This document shows positions 6,648-12,580 of a stretch of 12,580 bases of DNA, piece after piece. The notes under the pieces were generated by a model that saw only the letters and a program-made list of their open reading frames with translations, was not told where the DNA came from and did not search any database. The stretch comes from Pavlovales sp. CCMP2436 (Eukaryota > Haptophyta > Pavlovophyceae > Pavlovales), in assembly GCA_026770615.1 (NCBI GenBank), contig MU631789.1, positions 37,624 through 50,203 of the forward strand, in the 5' to 3' direction. The position numbers and the translations under genes are program-made. Positions within the stretch are counted from its first letter, which is position 1. Every line of letters starts with the position of its first letter.

Positions 6648-7199
6648 AAGGACCACGCCTAAGCTGTCCACTACTACCGACTCGCCGCTGACCAGGGCAA
6701 CGCTATGGGGCAGAGTAGCATAAGGCCAGGGCAATGCTGAAGCGCAGTGCAATTACGCGATGTCCTGCCTGCACGGGCAGGGAGTACCACAAGACCACGA
6801 GGAGGGTGTTCGCTACCACCGCCTCGCCACCAACCAGGGGTACGCTGGCAGCATGCTGGCCCTCGGCGCAATCCTTGTAGACAACCAGGACGTCCCCGTC
6901 GACGAGCGCACACTGGATCCCGCACTTGCAGGTGTACGCGCCGGTGCGAAGCTCTCGCGCGCGCGGCACAGAGCACGGATCCAGGTTTTGAGCCCAGATT
7001 TCGACTCCAAGCACTCGAGCTCCATCACAGCCACGCCGACAAACGCGAAGTCGTCTCGGTGTGCTGCATCGGCTGCGGGGCGATCAAGGGGCTGAAGCAC
7101 TGCACGCGGTGCCACGTGGCGCGCTTCTGCGGCAGCACGTGCATACGGCTATCGTGGCGGGCGCACAAGGAGTGCTGCGCAAAATGGACGGAGCAATAA
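6648..7199 (+). pseudogene. Sel1-repeat plus MYND zinc-finger protein, 5'-truncated
   Basis: The segment begins in a Sel1 motif: KDHA, an in-frame TAA (6660-6662) where Lys is usual, then AVHYYRLAADQGNAMGQ. After a shortened, frame-shifted junction it resumes at about 6730 as GNAEAQCNYAMSCLHGQGVP, then QDHEEGVRYHRLATNQGYAG and LALGAILVDN, a near-complete Sel1 unit plus the start of another. The frame changes again before the MYND finger. A 53-base GT-AG intron, 6932-6984, would restore it: ALA-G-FEPRFRLQALELHH. The finger has all ligands: CIGC, then CTRC, FCGSTC and H-x3-C (HKECC). It ends CAKWTEQ and TAA at 7197-7199. Sel1 repeats form alpha-solenoid interaction surfaces and MYND fingers bind proline-rich peptides, so a scaffold role is likely for the intact family. 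The 5' end abuts the fold-back element and no start codon remains. If the stop and shift are sequencing errors it could instead be a live gene. Confidence 0.75.
6932..6984 (+). other. Candidate 53-base intron in the Sel1-MYND gene
   Basis: The donor is GCAG|GTGTAC and the acceptor is ATCCAG|GTTTTG. Removing it joins the Sel1 frame to the MYND frame exactly, with a shared Gly codon. The alternative is a simple frameshift. Confidence 0.45.
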
Positions 7200-7336
7200 C
7201 GCGACGCTAGCATTTACTTCAGTGAGCTATGGTTACAATGTGTGGGTTAGCTAGTCATCATTCGGCCGGAGTGTCAGTGTCAGTGATGATATTATTATAT
7301 TTCTGATAGGCATAGGGATTCAAGCTGGCGTCTGAC
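7200..7336. other. Intergenic spacer between convergent coding segments
   Basis: This AT-richer spacer has GTGTCAGTGTCAGTGATGAT repetition and no gene. It lies between the stop of the plus-strand Sel1-MYND remnant and the stop of the minus-strand ORF. Confidence 0.5.
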
Positions 7337-7851
7337 TCACTGACTGTTCAGAATGTTGTGCTGGTCTGAGCGCTGCGTAGCCCATTGCCTGCTGCGTGCC
7401 TTAGTCGGCTGCGCTGGCTTGGGCGCCACCGCGCGTGCCGATGGATCTCCGGTAGTGTGCCCGAGCAAGGAGGAGATGATCTGCTGGTTGTGTTTGTCGT
7501 GTTCCCACGCTGGGCAGCGATCGGGGCCAGCGCGCTCAAGCGCGTGAGCTGCACATGGCCGCGTGCCGCAATCGTACCGATCGTGTCGATGAGCTGCTTC
7601 TTGATGCGCACGGCTGCCTCCAGCGGACCCACGCCCATCAGCGCGTACATATTGCGGTCTCCCTGCGCCGCGATTTCCTTGACTAGCGGGTCCGTGTCGG
7701 CGCCGACCTCACCAAAAGCGCCGATGACGATCCCGCGGATTTGCTTGACGGTGTTGTGCTTTGTTGGATACGCCGGTCTACTTCTTCTCTCGACTAGTCC
7801 TTGCAGCGCTAGTCGGTGCCCGTCGAGGAGTCGACGGGCGGCTGGTTCACA
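7337..7851 (-). CDS. Uncharacterised ORF ending ATQRSDQHN, one frameshift
   Basis: On the minus strand the frame is open after a TAA at 7852-7854: CEPAARRLLDGHRLALQG, then LVERRSRPAYPTKHNTVKQI, RGIVIGAFGEVGADTDPLVK and GDRNMYALMGVGPLEAAVRI, then KKQLIDTIGTIAARGHVQL. Between about 7508 and 7560 the frame shifts by one. The other frame continues WEHDKHNQQIISSLLGHTTG, then VAPKPAQPTKARSRQWATQR and SDQHNILNSQ to TGA at 7337-7339. Codon bias supports both parts, and a single missing base before the Trp would join them (about 170 residues). I do not recognise the family. There is no catalytic motif I can name. A related C-terminus lies at 1154-1321, so it is multicopy and may belong to a repetitive element or expanded gene family. 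No ATG begins the open stretch; an internal Met is available at 7648-7650. Confidence 0.55.
7819..7838. repeat. Small perfect hairpin
   Basis: CCCGTCGA, GGAG, TCGACGGG: an 8-bp stem with a 4-base loop, inside the start region of the minus-strand ORF. It may be incidental to coding sequence. Confidence 0.7.
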
Positions 7852-8268
7852 TTAGACTACAAGATCTTCGACGAACGGAGACGATCACTTCAAAAGCTGA
7901 GCGACTCAAGACCAAAAATGGCTGATAACCACGACTCAAATAGTCTCATCAATCTGTGTTACTTACACTGAGATTGGCTCATCACTGGGCTATAGGTCCT
8001 CATCAACATAGATAGGACCACGGCAGCAACTGGCTTACCCGTGTCATACGGGTTGGGACCAGTTAGTGTGCAATGCAGTGGGGCAGGCGTGCAGGCGGTA
8101 TAAAGCTGGAGTATATGCAAAAGCTATGAGCATATACCTAGCCGATACCGCCAACAGCTTGGCCTCGATCGGGCCGATGCTGGCGTTCGGGCCGTTTAGG
8201 AGGGGGCCGGGCAGCGCGAGGCCGAATATAATTGTAACCATTCGTGCCCTATCCCCAGCTTTAACGCC
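7852..8268. other. Region with only weak coding signals
   Basis: A short plus-strand open run at 7838-7968 (GWFTLDYKIFDERRRSLQKL onward) overlaps the far end of the minus-strand ORF and lacks a start or splice support. The minus strand at 8152-8241 has GC-ending codons (GLALPGPLLNGPNASIGPIE, AKLLAVSAR) and could be an exon with a donor-like GTATCG or GTATAT. The plus strand is also open there. I cannot decide on any gene. Confidence 0.35.
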
Positions 8269-8490
8269 TCAGAGCTCGTCGTGCGGCTCCAGCTCGGTCC
8301 TACTCGCCCGCTCGGTGTCAGAGTCCGGCTCTCCACCGGCAGTTTTAGCACCAGGACTGCCCTCGGGCGTCTCACCACCTGAAATGCCCCCGGGCGGTGC
8401 GCACGTCCCGCTCTCGCCCTCGCCGAGGTCCCACGCCCGCTGCGCCCGCCTTGTAGATGGAGATTGTTGTTGTTGTTGTTGTTGTTGTTG
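8269..8490 (-). CDS. C-terminal exon with poly-Gln (CAA) start
   Basis: The minus-strand frame opens after a TAA at 8491-8493 with nine CAA codons (8464-8490). It continues SPSTRRAQRAWDLGEGESGT, CAPPGGISGGETPEGSPGAK and TAGGEPDSDTERASRTELEP, then HDEL and a TGA at 8269-8271. The codon use is GC-ending and the composition is acidic and Gly/Pro-rich, as in disordered tails. It ends in HDEL, which in many eukaryotes is an ER-retention signal, but with no signal peptide or folded domain in view this may be coincidence. There is no start codon; candidate acceptors near 8442-8452 would place the CAA run in the intron. The plus-strand frame over the same bases looks like its shadow. Confidence 0.5.
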   Translation of the reverse strand, partial: QQQQQQQQQSPSTRRAQRAWDLGEGESGTCAPPGGISGGETPEGSPGAKTAGGEPDSDTERASRTELEPHDEL

Positions 8491-8618
8491 TTATTTTTAT
8501 CGTTACTGTTGTTGTAATAATAATACTTATCATCACTATGAAAGTAATCATAATTATTATTATATCTACTGCTACTTCTTCTTCCTCCTCCTCCTTCTTA
8601 TTGCTAATAACAATAATA
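8464..8618. repeat. TTG, AAT and CTT trinucleotide arrays
   Basis: (TTG)9 at 8464-8490 is followed by degenerate GTTATT, AAT and CTTCTTCCTCCTCC tracts. No separate gene was seen. Confidence 0.85.
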
Positions 8619-8632
8619 TAGTTGCACACACC

Positions 8633-9254
8633 ACTCCTCCCCCATGCTCCATAATACCTACTACTACTAATAATAATATAGTTGCACACACCACTCCTCC
8701 CCGAATGAGAATGAGAATAATATTATAATTTTACACCTTGCCCCTCCGCCCCCGACAGGAATTGCAAGTGGGGAGTCGTTCAAAGAACTATTATAAAAAA
8801 AAACCACTCCTTCCCCCAAGCTAATAGTAGTAGTAGTTGTTGTAGTGGTGGTAGTAGTGGTAGTAGTGGTAGTAGTAATAGTAGTAATAGTAGCAATAGT
8901 AGCAATAGTAGTAATAGTAGTAATAGTAGCAATAGTAGCAATAACTCCTCCCCCATGCTCCATAATACCTACTACTACTAATAATAATATAGTTGCACAC
9001 ACCACTCCTCCCCGAATGAGAATGAGAATAATATTATAATTTTACACCTTGCCCCTCCGCCCCCGACAGGAATTGCAAGTGGGGAGTCGTTCAAAGAACT
9101 ATTATAAAAAAAAACCACTCCTTCCCCCAAGCTAATAGTAGTAGTAGTTGTTGTAGTGGTGGTAGTAGTGGTAGTAGTGGTAGTAGTAATAGTAGTAATA
9201 GTAGAAATAGTAGCAATAGTAGTAATAGTAGTAATAGTAGCAATAGTAGCAATA
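8633..9254. repeat. Near-identical 311-bp tandem duplication
   Basis: ACTCCTCCCCCATGCTCC begins at 8633 and again at 8944. The following about 300 bases match almost base for base: GAATGAGAATGAGAATAATA, then TTGCCCCTCCGCCCCCGACA, GGAGTCGTTCAAAGAACTAT and the TAG/GTAGTGG triplet array. Only small differences in the terminal TAG/AAT array were seen (for example AGTAGAAAT against AGTAGCAAT). Within each unit and around it, TAGTTGCACACACCACTCCT recurs (8619, 8679, 8990, 9490, and a variant at 9363). Confidence 0.9.
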
Positions 9255-9300
9255 GTAGTAATAGTTATAATAGTAGTAATAGTAGTAATCTAATTGCAGT

Positions 9301-9363
9301 GTGTAGTTGCTGCACCACTGGGAGACTGGGAGACCGTTTACGGGGCCGGACGTTTTTATAGAT
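9301..9363 (+). repeat. Dispersed ~61-bp repeat, copy B
   Basis: This copy of the repeat at 4995-5055 (TGCACCA, GGGAGACCGTTT, GGCCGGACGT, TTTAT.GAT) ends where another TAGTTGCAC motif begins. Confidence 0.75.
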
Positions 9364-9394
9364 AGTTGCACGTACCGCTCCTCCCCCATGCTCC

Positions 9395-9488
9395 ATAATA
9401 ATACTAATAAATAAATAATACTAATGATACTAATACTACTAATAATAATAATAATACTCATCATCATCATCATCATCATCATCATCAG
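9395..9488. repeat. AAT and CAT trinucleotide arrays
   Basis: AATAAT/ACTAAT units are followed by (CAT)n at about 9459-9486. A TAGTTGCACACACCACTCCT motif follows directly. Confidence 0.9.
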
Positions 9489-9524
9489 ATAGTTGCACAC
9501 ACCACTCCTCCCCCATGCTCCACT

Positions 9525-9630
9525 GGAAGTCGCTGAGGCAGCCGCCGAACTTTGAAACTTGGGCGTAGTTCTCGGTCCGCTCTACGAAAAAAGATCTCGG
9601 GTCGGAGGCCTAAGGTTAACAGGAGAGGGG
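9525..9630 (+). other. Weak coding-like stretch, undecided
   Basis: The plus strand reads TLKLGRSSRSALRKKISGRR, then PKVNRRG in a basic frame, before running into G and GT tracts. GCCGCCGAACTT here also occurs at about 6158. No start, splice site or domain supports a gene. Confidence 0.2.
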
Positions 9631-9742
9631 GGGGATGTTGTGTGTGTCTGTCTGTCTGTCAGGGGGGGGGGATTGTGTGTGTGTGTGTGTGGCTGTCAGG
9701 GGGGGGGAGTTGGTGTGTGTGTGTGGGGGGGGGGGGGGGGGC
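9626..9742. repeat. G-run and GT array
   Basis: Four or more runs of 7 to 19 G alternate with GTCTGTC and (GT)n tracts. The plus strand is strongly predisposed to G-quadruplex structure. Confidence 0.9.
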
Positions 9743-10140
9743 TATAACTGCCCATTGCCTCCATTAGAGCAAATAATAGAGAAGCCATGGCACCAAAGGA
9801 TGCACCAATTTGTATTCAAATTGTCCCCCGTGGAATAATATCCTCAGAATTAAAACAAAAAATGAGATTCATTTAATATAAGTTCTCAAACCAACACGGT
9901 GCTTGCCCAGTGAGAGGATGCATCGATGTGTAACGCATTCTTGCAACCAACTTGTAGAGCATACGGTGAAGTAGATACCCGCGCCAAATGTCAGATGCAT
10001 CCTTTACACCATACTCCTTTATACCATACGCCTGAAGCATACGTTGGAATAGACACTCACACACCCACCCACACACGCACACACACACGCACCGCACACA
10101 CGCACACACGCACGCACGCACACAAATGCGTACGTTAAAG
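9743..10140. other. No supported gene; CA-rich array at the right
   Basis: This is mostly unremarkable AT-rich DNA with a loosely repeated GCATACG phrase near 9960-10045. A (CA)n/CGCA array lies at about 10054-10126. The open frames across it are products of that array. Confidence 0.6.
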
Positions 10141-10144
10141 TAAA

Positions 10145-10252
10145 CACCCACGGGCGCCAGGGCGAGCGTGGGGTTCTTCGAGGCTGCGTGGCCACCTACC
10201 GGAGCGAAGTGGTCTTTGTGCGCCCAGAATTGAGACTGGGGGTGGGGTAATG
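10145..10252 (+). other. Candidate isolated exon
   Basis: A GC-rich island is open in two plus frames. One reads GRQGERGVLRGCVATYRSEV, then VFVRPELRLGVG; the other reads TGARASVGFFEAAWPPTGAK, then WSLCAQN. Neither has flanking splice sites I can defend, and it is surrounded by G-rich simple sequence. Confidence 0.25.
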
Positions 10253-10450
10253 GGGAAAAGGGGATGTGTGTGTGAGAGGGGGGTGGGGGGGGGGTGCAGG
10301 TAGTCAGAGAGGCAGCCAGCAGAGAGCGGACGTAGGCAGTGGGATCAGAAATGCTCTCATTTTTTTCATTTTCATATAAAAATCGACATTGGATTTAGTT
10401 TGCTTGTTGCTCATGCTTTCGCTTTCGTTTTTTTTTTTTTTTTTTTTTTT
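10232..10450. repeat. G-rich tract and 24-base T run
   Basis: GGGGTGGGG-type runs lie at about 10233-10300 and an uninterrupted T run at about 10427-10450. No gene was seen. Confidence 0.8.
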
Positions 10451-10534
10451 CTGTCTGCATTTGCTATTATTCTTGCTCTCGCCTAACTGCCATCTGGGAA
10501 CGTACGAAAAGATATTTTGTTGTTCTCATTGCTC

Positions 10535-10860
10535 TCATCTGGCTGCCGTCTGCCTTGTCCCACACAGCATATATCATGAAGCCATCGCCCCCAGCGCCTA
10601 CGGCACTGGCGGGTGTGTATGACAGGGCACCATATCATGACATAACATAACATATGTAACTCTCACCTGGCTACCGTCTGCCTTGTCCCACTCAGCAGAT
10701 ATCATGAAGCCACCACCCTACGGCACTGGCGGGTGTGTATGGCAGGACACCATATCATGACATAACATAACATATGTATGGGGGTTCACATGCATGTGAG
10801 GGTGCATGTGAGAACCACCCCCAAAATTCTCACCTGGCTGCCGTCTGCCTTGTCCCACGA
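10535..10860 (+). repeat. ~120-bp tandem repeat, two full copies and one partial
   Basis: TCTCA(T/C)CTGGCT(G/A)CCGTCTG starts copies at about 10535, 10661 and 10829. The first two continue through GCCTTGTCCCAC, ATATCATGAAGCCA, CTACGGCACTGGCGGGTGTG and CATATCATGACATAACATAA. The third breaks off after GCCTTGTCCCACGAGAGAGG. The second copy has lost about 9 bases of the first (around GCCCCCAGCGC). The open reading frames across it are not conserved between copies. Confidence 0.85.
10779..10827. repeat. Imperfect hairpin inserted between tandem copies
   Basis: TGGGGGTTCACATGCA, TGTGAGGG, TGCATGTGAGAACCACCCCC: the arms pair with a few mismatches. It occurs only between the second and third tandem copies, so it is probably an insertion. 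Confidence 0.7.
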
Positions 10861-10894
10861 GAGAGGCACGTACACAGACGGGTCGACATCGAGC

Positions 10895-11325
10895 ACCTTT
10901 TGTTGTTGTTATTGTTATTGATGTTATTATTAGTATTATCTTATTATAATAACTATAATATTATTGTATTTATCATCGTCGTTATTATTATTATTTTAAT
11001 CATCATCATTATTTTTCTCAGTTTTTCTTTTAGTTCTTGACGGGTCCACACCTTGTTGTTGTTATTATTCACATTGTTATTATTCACATTGTTACAGTAT
11101 TGTTATTGCTATGGATGTAATTATGGGTATTAATAGTATTAGATATATGACCTTGTGGTGATTGTGTGTGTGTGTGTGTATTTCTTAGTATTAGCATGCG
11201 TAGTAGTAACAGTAGTAACAGTAGTAACAGTCGTAGTAGTAGTAGTAGTGTAGTCGTAGTAGTAGTAGAAGTAGTAGTAGTAGTCGTAGTAGTAGAAGAG
11301 TTAGTAGTTGTGTAGCAGTAGTAAT
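10895..11325. repeat. TTG, ATT and TAG trinucleotide arrays
   Basis: TTGTTATT units, ATT/CAT units, a GT tract near 11162-11180, and TAGTAG(TCG/CAG) units to about 11325. Open frames here are low-complexity products. Confidence 0.9.
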
Positions 11326-11327
11326 AG

Positions 11328-11665
11328 AAGTACCTCGTAGTGGATATACGCGCATAGTTATTAGTGGTGTTCGTGTTGCTTTGATTGTGATTAATCTCAT
11401 TATTACCATTCCTAAACGTAGTGTTGTTCTTATTAGAAGAACCTCGTAGTGGATATACGCGTATAGTGATTAATGATTAGTGATTATTTATTCGTTATTA
11501 GTTACGGGTGCTCTTCATGTTGCTTTGATTGTGATTGATCTCACTATGATCATTCCTAAACTTGTGATGAATAATGATTGTCATTTTACCATTTCTAAAC
11601 GTAGTGTTGCTATTCTTAGAATAACCTTGCACACACAAAAGTACCTTGTAGTGGATATACGCGGG
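11328..11665. repeat. Degenerate tandem repeat with GTAGTGGATATACGCG
   Basis: ACCTCGTAGTGGATATACGCG-type starts occur at about 11332, 11441 and 11643. Between them, TGTTGCTTTGATTGTGATT, ATCATTCCTAAAC and TAAACGTAGTGTTG recur. The first interval is about 109 bases and the second about 202, because of an internal partial duplication. No gene is supported. Confidence 0.75.
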
Positions 11666-11955
11666 CCCACGGAGCCACAGCCTCGCCTTCCCCACCTCCT
11701 CGCACCCTGGACCGCTGCAGGTGCCGTGTCCGCTTTTTTCAGCCGCGCCTGCGCTCGCCGCACTTTAGAACATTTCAGCATAAATTTATTATAAATATAT
11801 GAATATACAATAAATGGGTTAGCCCTCCCCGCCCGTCCCTCTTTTTGTGCCTTCTCCGCTTCTCTCAGCCGCACCTGCATGCGCCGCACTTTCGACCATT
11901 TTAATACAAATTTATCATAAATATATAAATATACACTAAATGGGTTAGCTCCCAT
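11581..11955 (-). CDS. 42-residue tandem-repeat protein fragment
   Basis: The minus strand is open for 124 codons over a 126-bp DNA repeat, so each unit is exactly 42 codons. Unit 1 reads ANPFSVYLYIYDKFVLKW, then SKVRRMQVRLREAEKAQKEG; unit 2 reads ANPFIVYSYIYNKFMLKC, then SKVRRAQARLKKADTA. The SKVRR..RL..AEKAQ part is a charged amphipathic helix with GC-ending codons. The AT-rich ANPF..YIY part looks like intron or UTR sequence that happens to be open. A third unit begins at 11941 but a C-run shifts its frame. No family is recognised. Alternatives are a non-coding minisatellite, or repeated exons separated by AT-rich introns; the final 35 codons run into the non-coding repeat at 11640. Confidence 0.35.
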   Translation of the reverse strand: MGANPFSVYLYIYDKFVLKWSKVRRMQVRLREAEKAQKEGRAGRANPFIVYSYIYNKFMLKCSKVRRAQARLKKADTAPAAVQGARRWGRRGCGSVGPRISTTRYFCVCKVILRIATLRLEMVK

Positions 11956-11990
11956 CCCCCCCCCCTTCTTTTTGTGCCGCGTCGCTTCTT
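11758..11990. repeat. 126-bp tandem repeat
   Basis: GCCGCACTTT recurs at about 11757 and 11883, and TGGGTTAGC at 11815 and 11941. CTTTTTGTGCC recurs at 11840 and 11968. A GGTTAGCCC remnant within the terminal poly-C (12533-12540) may be another degenerate unit. Confidence 0.8.
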
Positions 11991-11995
11991 TGAAA

Positions 11996-12303
11996 TGGCT
12001 CCCCAGCCCCCCCTTAAAGGCCCGGAGACTGGGAAAGGGCCCTAGGAGCCGTTGCGCGCCTCATAGGCGAGCCGTGTGCCCTTCTCCTCCGAAGATCCGC
12101 CTCATCGCCCCTGATCGCCACCCGTCCCAGGCAAACGAGGGCGCGACGGCAGCACCTGCGCGCCTCAAAGGCGACATGGCGCGGTCGAGGAGCACCCCCT
12201 GCAAGCACCAGGCCCGCTTACAACCTAGCGGCCCCACCTCTGGACGTTGCGTGGCTGGGATCCGAGTTCCCCGCGGCGTAGACGGCCGGGTTCCCAAAAG
12301 TTG
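11996..12303. other. GC-rich segment, coding strand undecided
   Basis: The plus strand is open to a TGA at 12302-12304 (ANEGATAAPARLKGDMARSR, then GIRVPRGVDGRVPKS). The minus strand is open in two frames (for example MSPLRRAGAAVAPSFAWDGW). Base composition is exon-like, but no motif, splice site or homologue is recognisable, so I call no gene. AT-rich sequence follows to about 12370. Confidence 0.3.
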
Positions 12304-12468
12304 AAATGTAACATCATTTTTTGCATTTATTTTTTTATTTTATTGTTTACGCGAGCACTCAATTTTTATTCTTAGTGGGCGCTTGTCACCTAGTCAAATG
12401 CGCCCCAGGTCCCAGGCGACTGACCTCTAACTTTTCAGCCGGCGGGGACGTCTGGCAGGCTTACATTT

Positions 12469-12486
12469 CCCCCCCCCCCCCCCCGC

Positions 12487-12535
<49 letters not shown>

Positions 12536-12538
12536 TAG

Positions 12539-12580
<42 letters not shown>
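12469..12580. repeat. Terminal poly-C tract
   Basis: Over 100 C residues are interrupted only by GCA near 12485 and GGTTAG near 12533. This is most likely a sequencing or assembly artefact at a contig end. Confidence 0.9.

Noticed and set aside
8066..8728. Long plus-strand open frame of 220 codons
   Set aside because: Its second half is translated TTG, AAT and CTT arrays, and the middle is the shadow of the better-supported minus-strand exon at 8269-8490.
8633..9254. CRISPR-like array of short repeats
   Set aside because: The units are 311-bp tandem duplicates with simple-sequence interiors, not regular short repeats with unique spacers.
8845..9500. Val/Ile-rich and Tyr-rich open frames
   Set aside because: They are translations of TAG/GTAGTGG and CAT microsatellites.
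9552..9838. Cys/Val-rich overlapping plus-strand frames
   Set aside because: They come from GT and G tracts; no conserved spacing of cysteines beyond the repeat.
12533..12540. GGTTAG as a telomeric repeat
   Set aside because: It is a single occurrence in a C homopolymer, with no tandem TTAGGG-type array.

Overview
This window reads as eukaryotic nuclear DNA, probably from a unicellular alga or other protist. The signs are GT-AG introns, short GC-rich exons inside AT-rich microsatellite-laden introns, a Sel1-repeat plus MYND-finger protein of a kind typical of algal and stramenopile gene expansions, and several non-autonomous transposons. I cannot assign a species. No bacterial operon, rRNA, tRNA or CRISPR array was seen. 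Coding segments stand out from the filler by codons ending in G or C, and most are interrupted by introns or by apparent single-base frameshifts.

Layout. (1) 1-3185: a plus-strand spliced gene, reconstructed here from six phase-compatible exons (154-217, 1445-1500, 2036-2095, 2349-2420, 2806-2958, 3118-3185), encodes a Gly/Arg-rich protein with repeated RFGG motifs and a non-repetitive C-terminus. Its first intron holds a minus-strand coding segment (234-847) with one frameshift, plus a short minus-strand fragment (about 1154-1321) related to a gene near 7.4 kb. (2) 3186-6645: transposon territory. Two copies of a ~420-bp MITE lie in inverted orientation (3518-3937 and 4536-4954), each with a 4-bp target duplication and a long internal hairpin. 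They are followed by a ~480-bp element with ~60-bp terminal inverted repeats (5067-5548), a possible coding scrap (5666-5850), a 9-bp minisatellite and a fold-back element (6185-6642). (3) 6648-7199: remnant of a Sel1-MYND gene abutting the fold-back element. (4) 7337-8490: minus-strand coding segments, one uncharacterised frameshifted ORF and one C-terminal exon that begins in a poly-Gln (CAA) run. (5) 8460-11660: mostly simple repeats, including a near-identical 311-bp tandem duplication, a ~120-bp tandem repeat with an embedded hairpin, G-runs and trinucleotide arrays. (6) 11581-12303: a minus-strand open frame built on a 126-bp (42-codon) tandem repeat, then GC-rich sequence of uncertain coding strand. 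(7) 12469-12580: almost pure poly-C, probably a contig-end artefact.

The genes show no evident common pathway. The main themes are repeat-inflated introns, decayed gene-family copies and at least three different non-autonomous transposon families. The most notable items are the MITE with its hairpin core, the fold-back element abutting the Sel1 gene, and the dispersed protein tail shared by 1180-1260 and 7337-7400.
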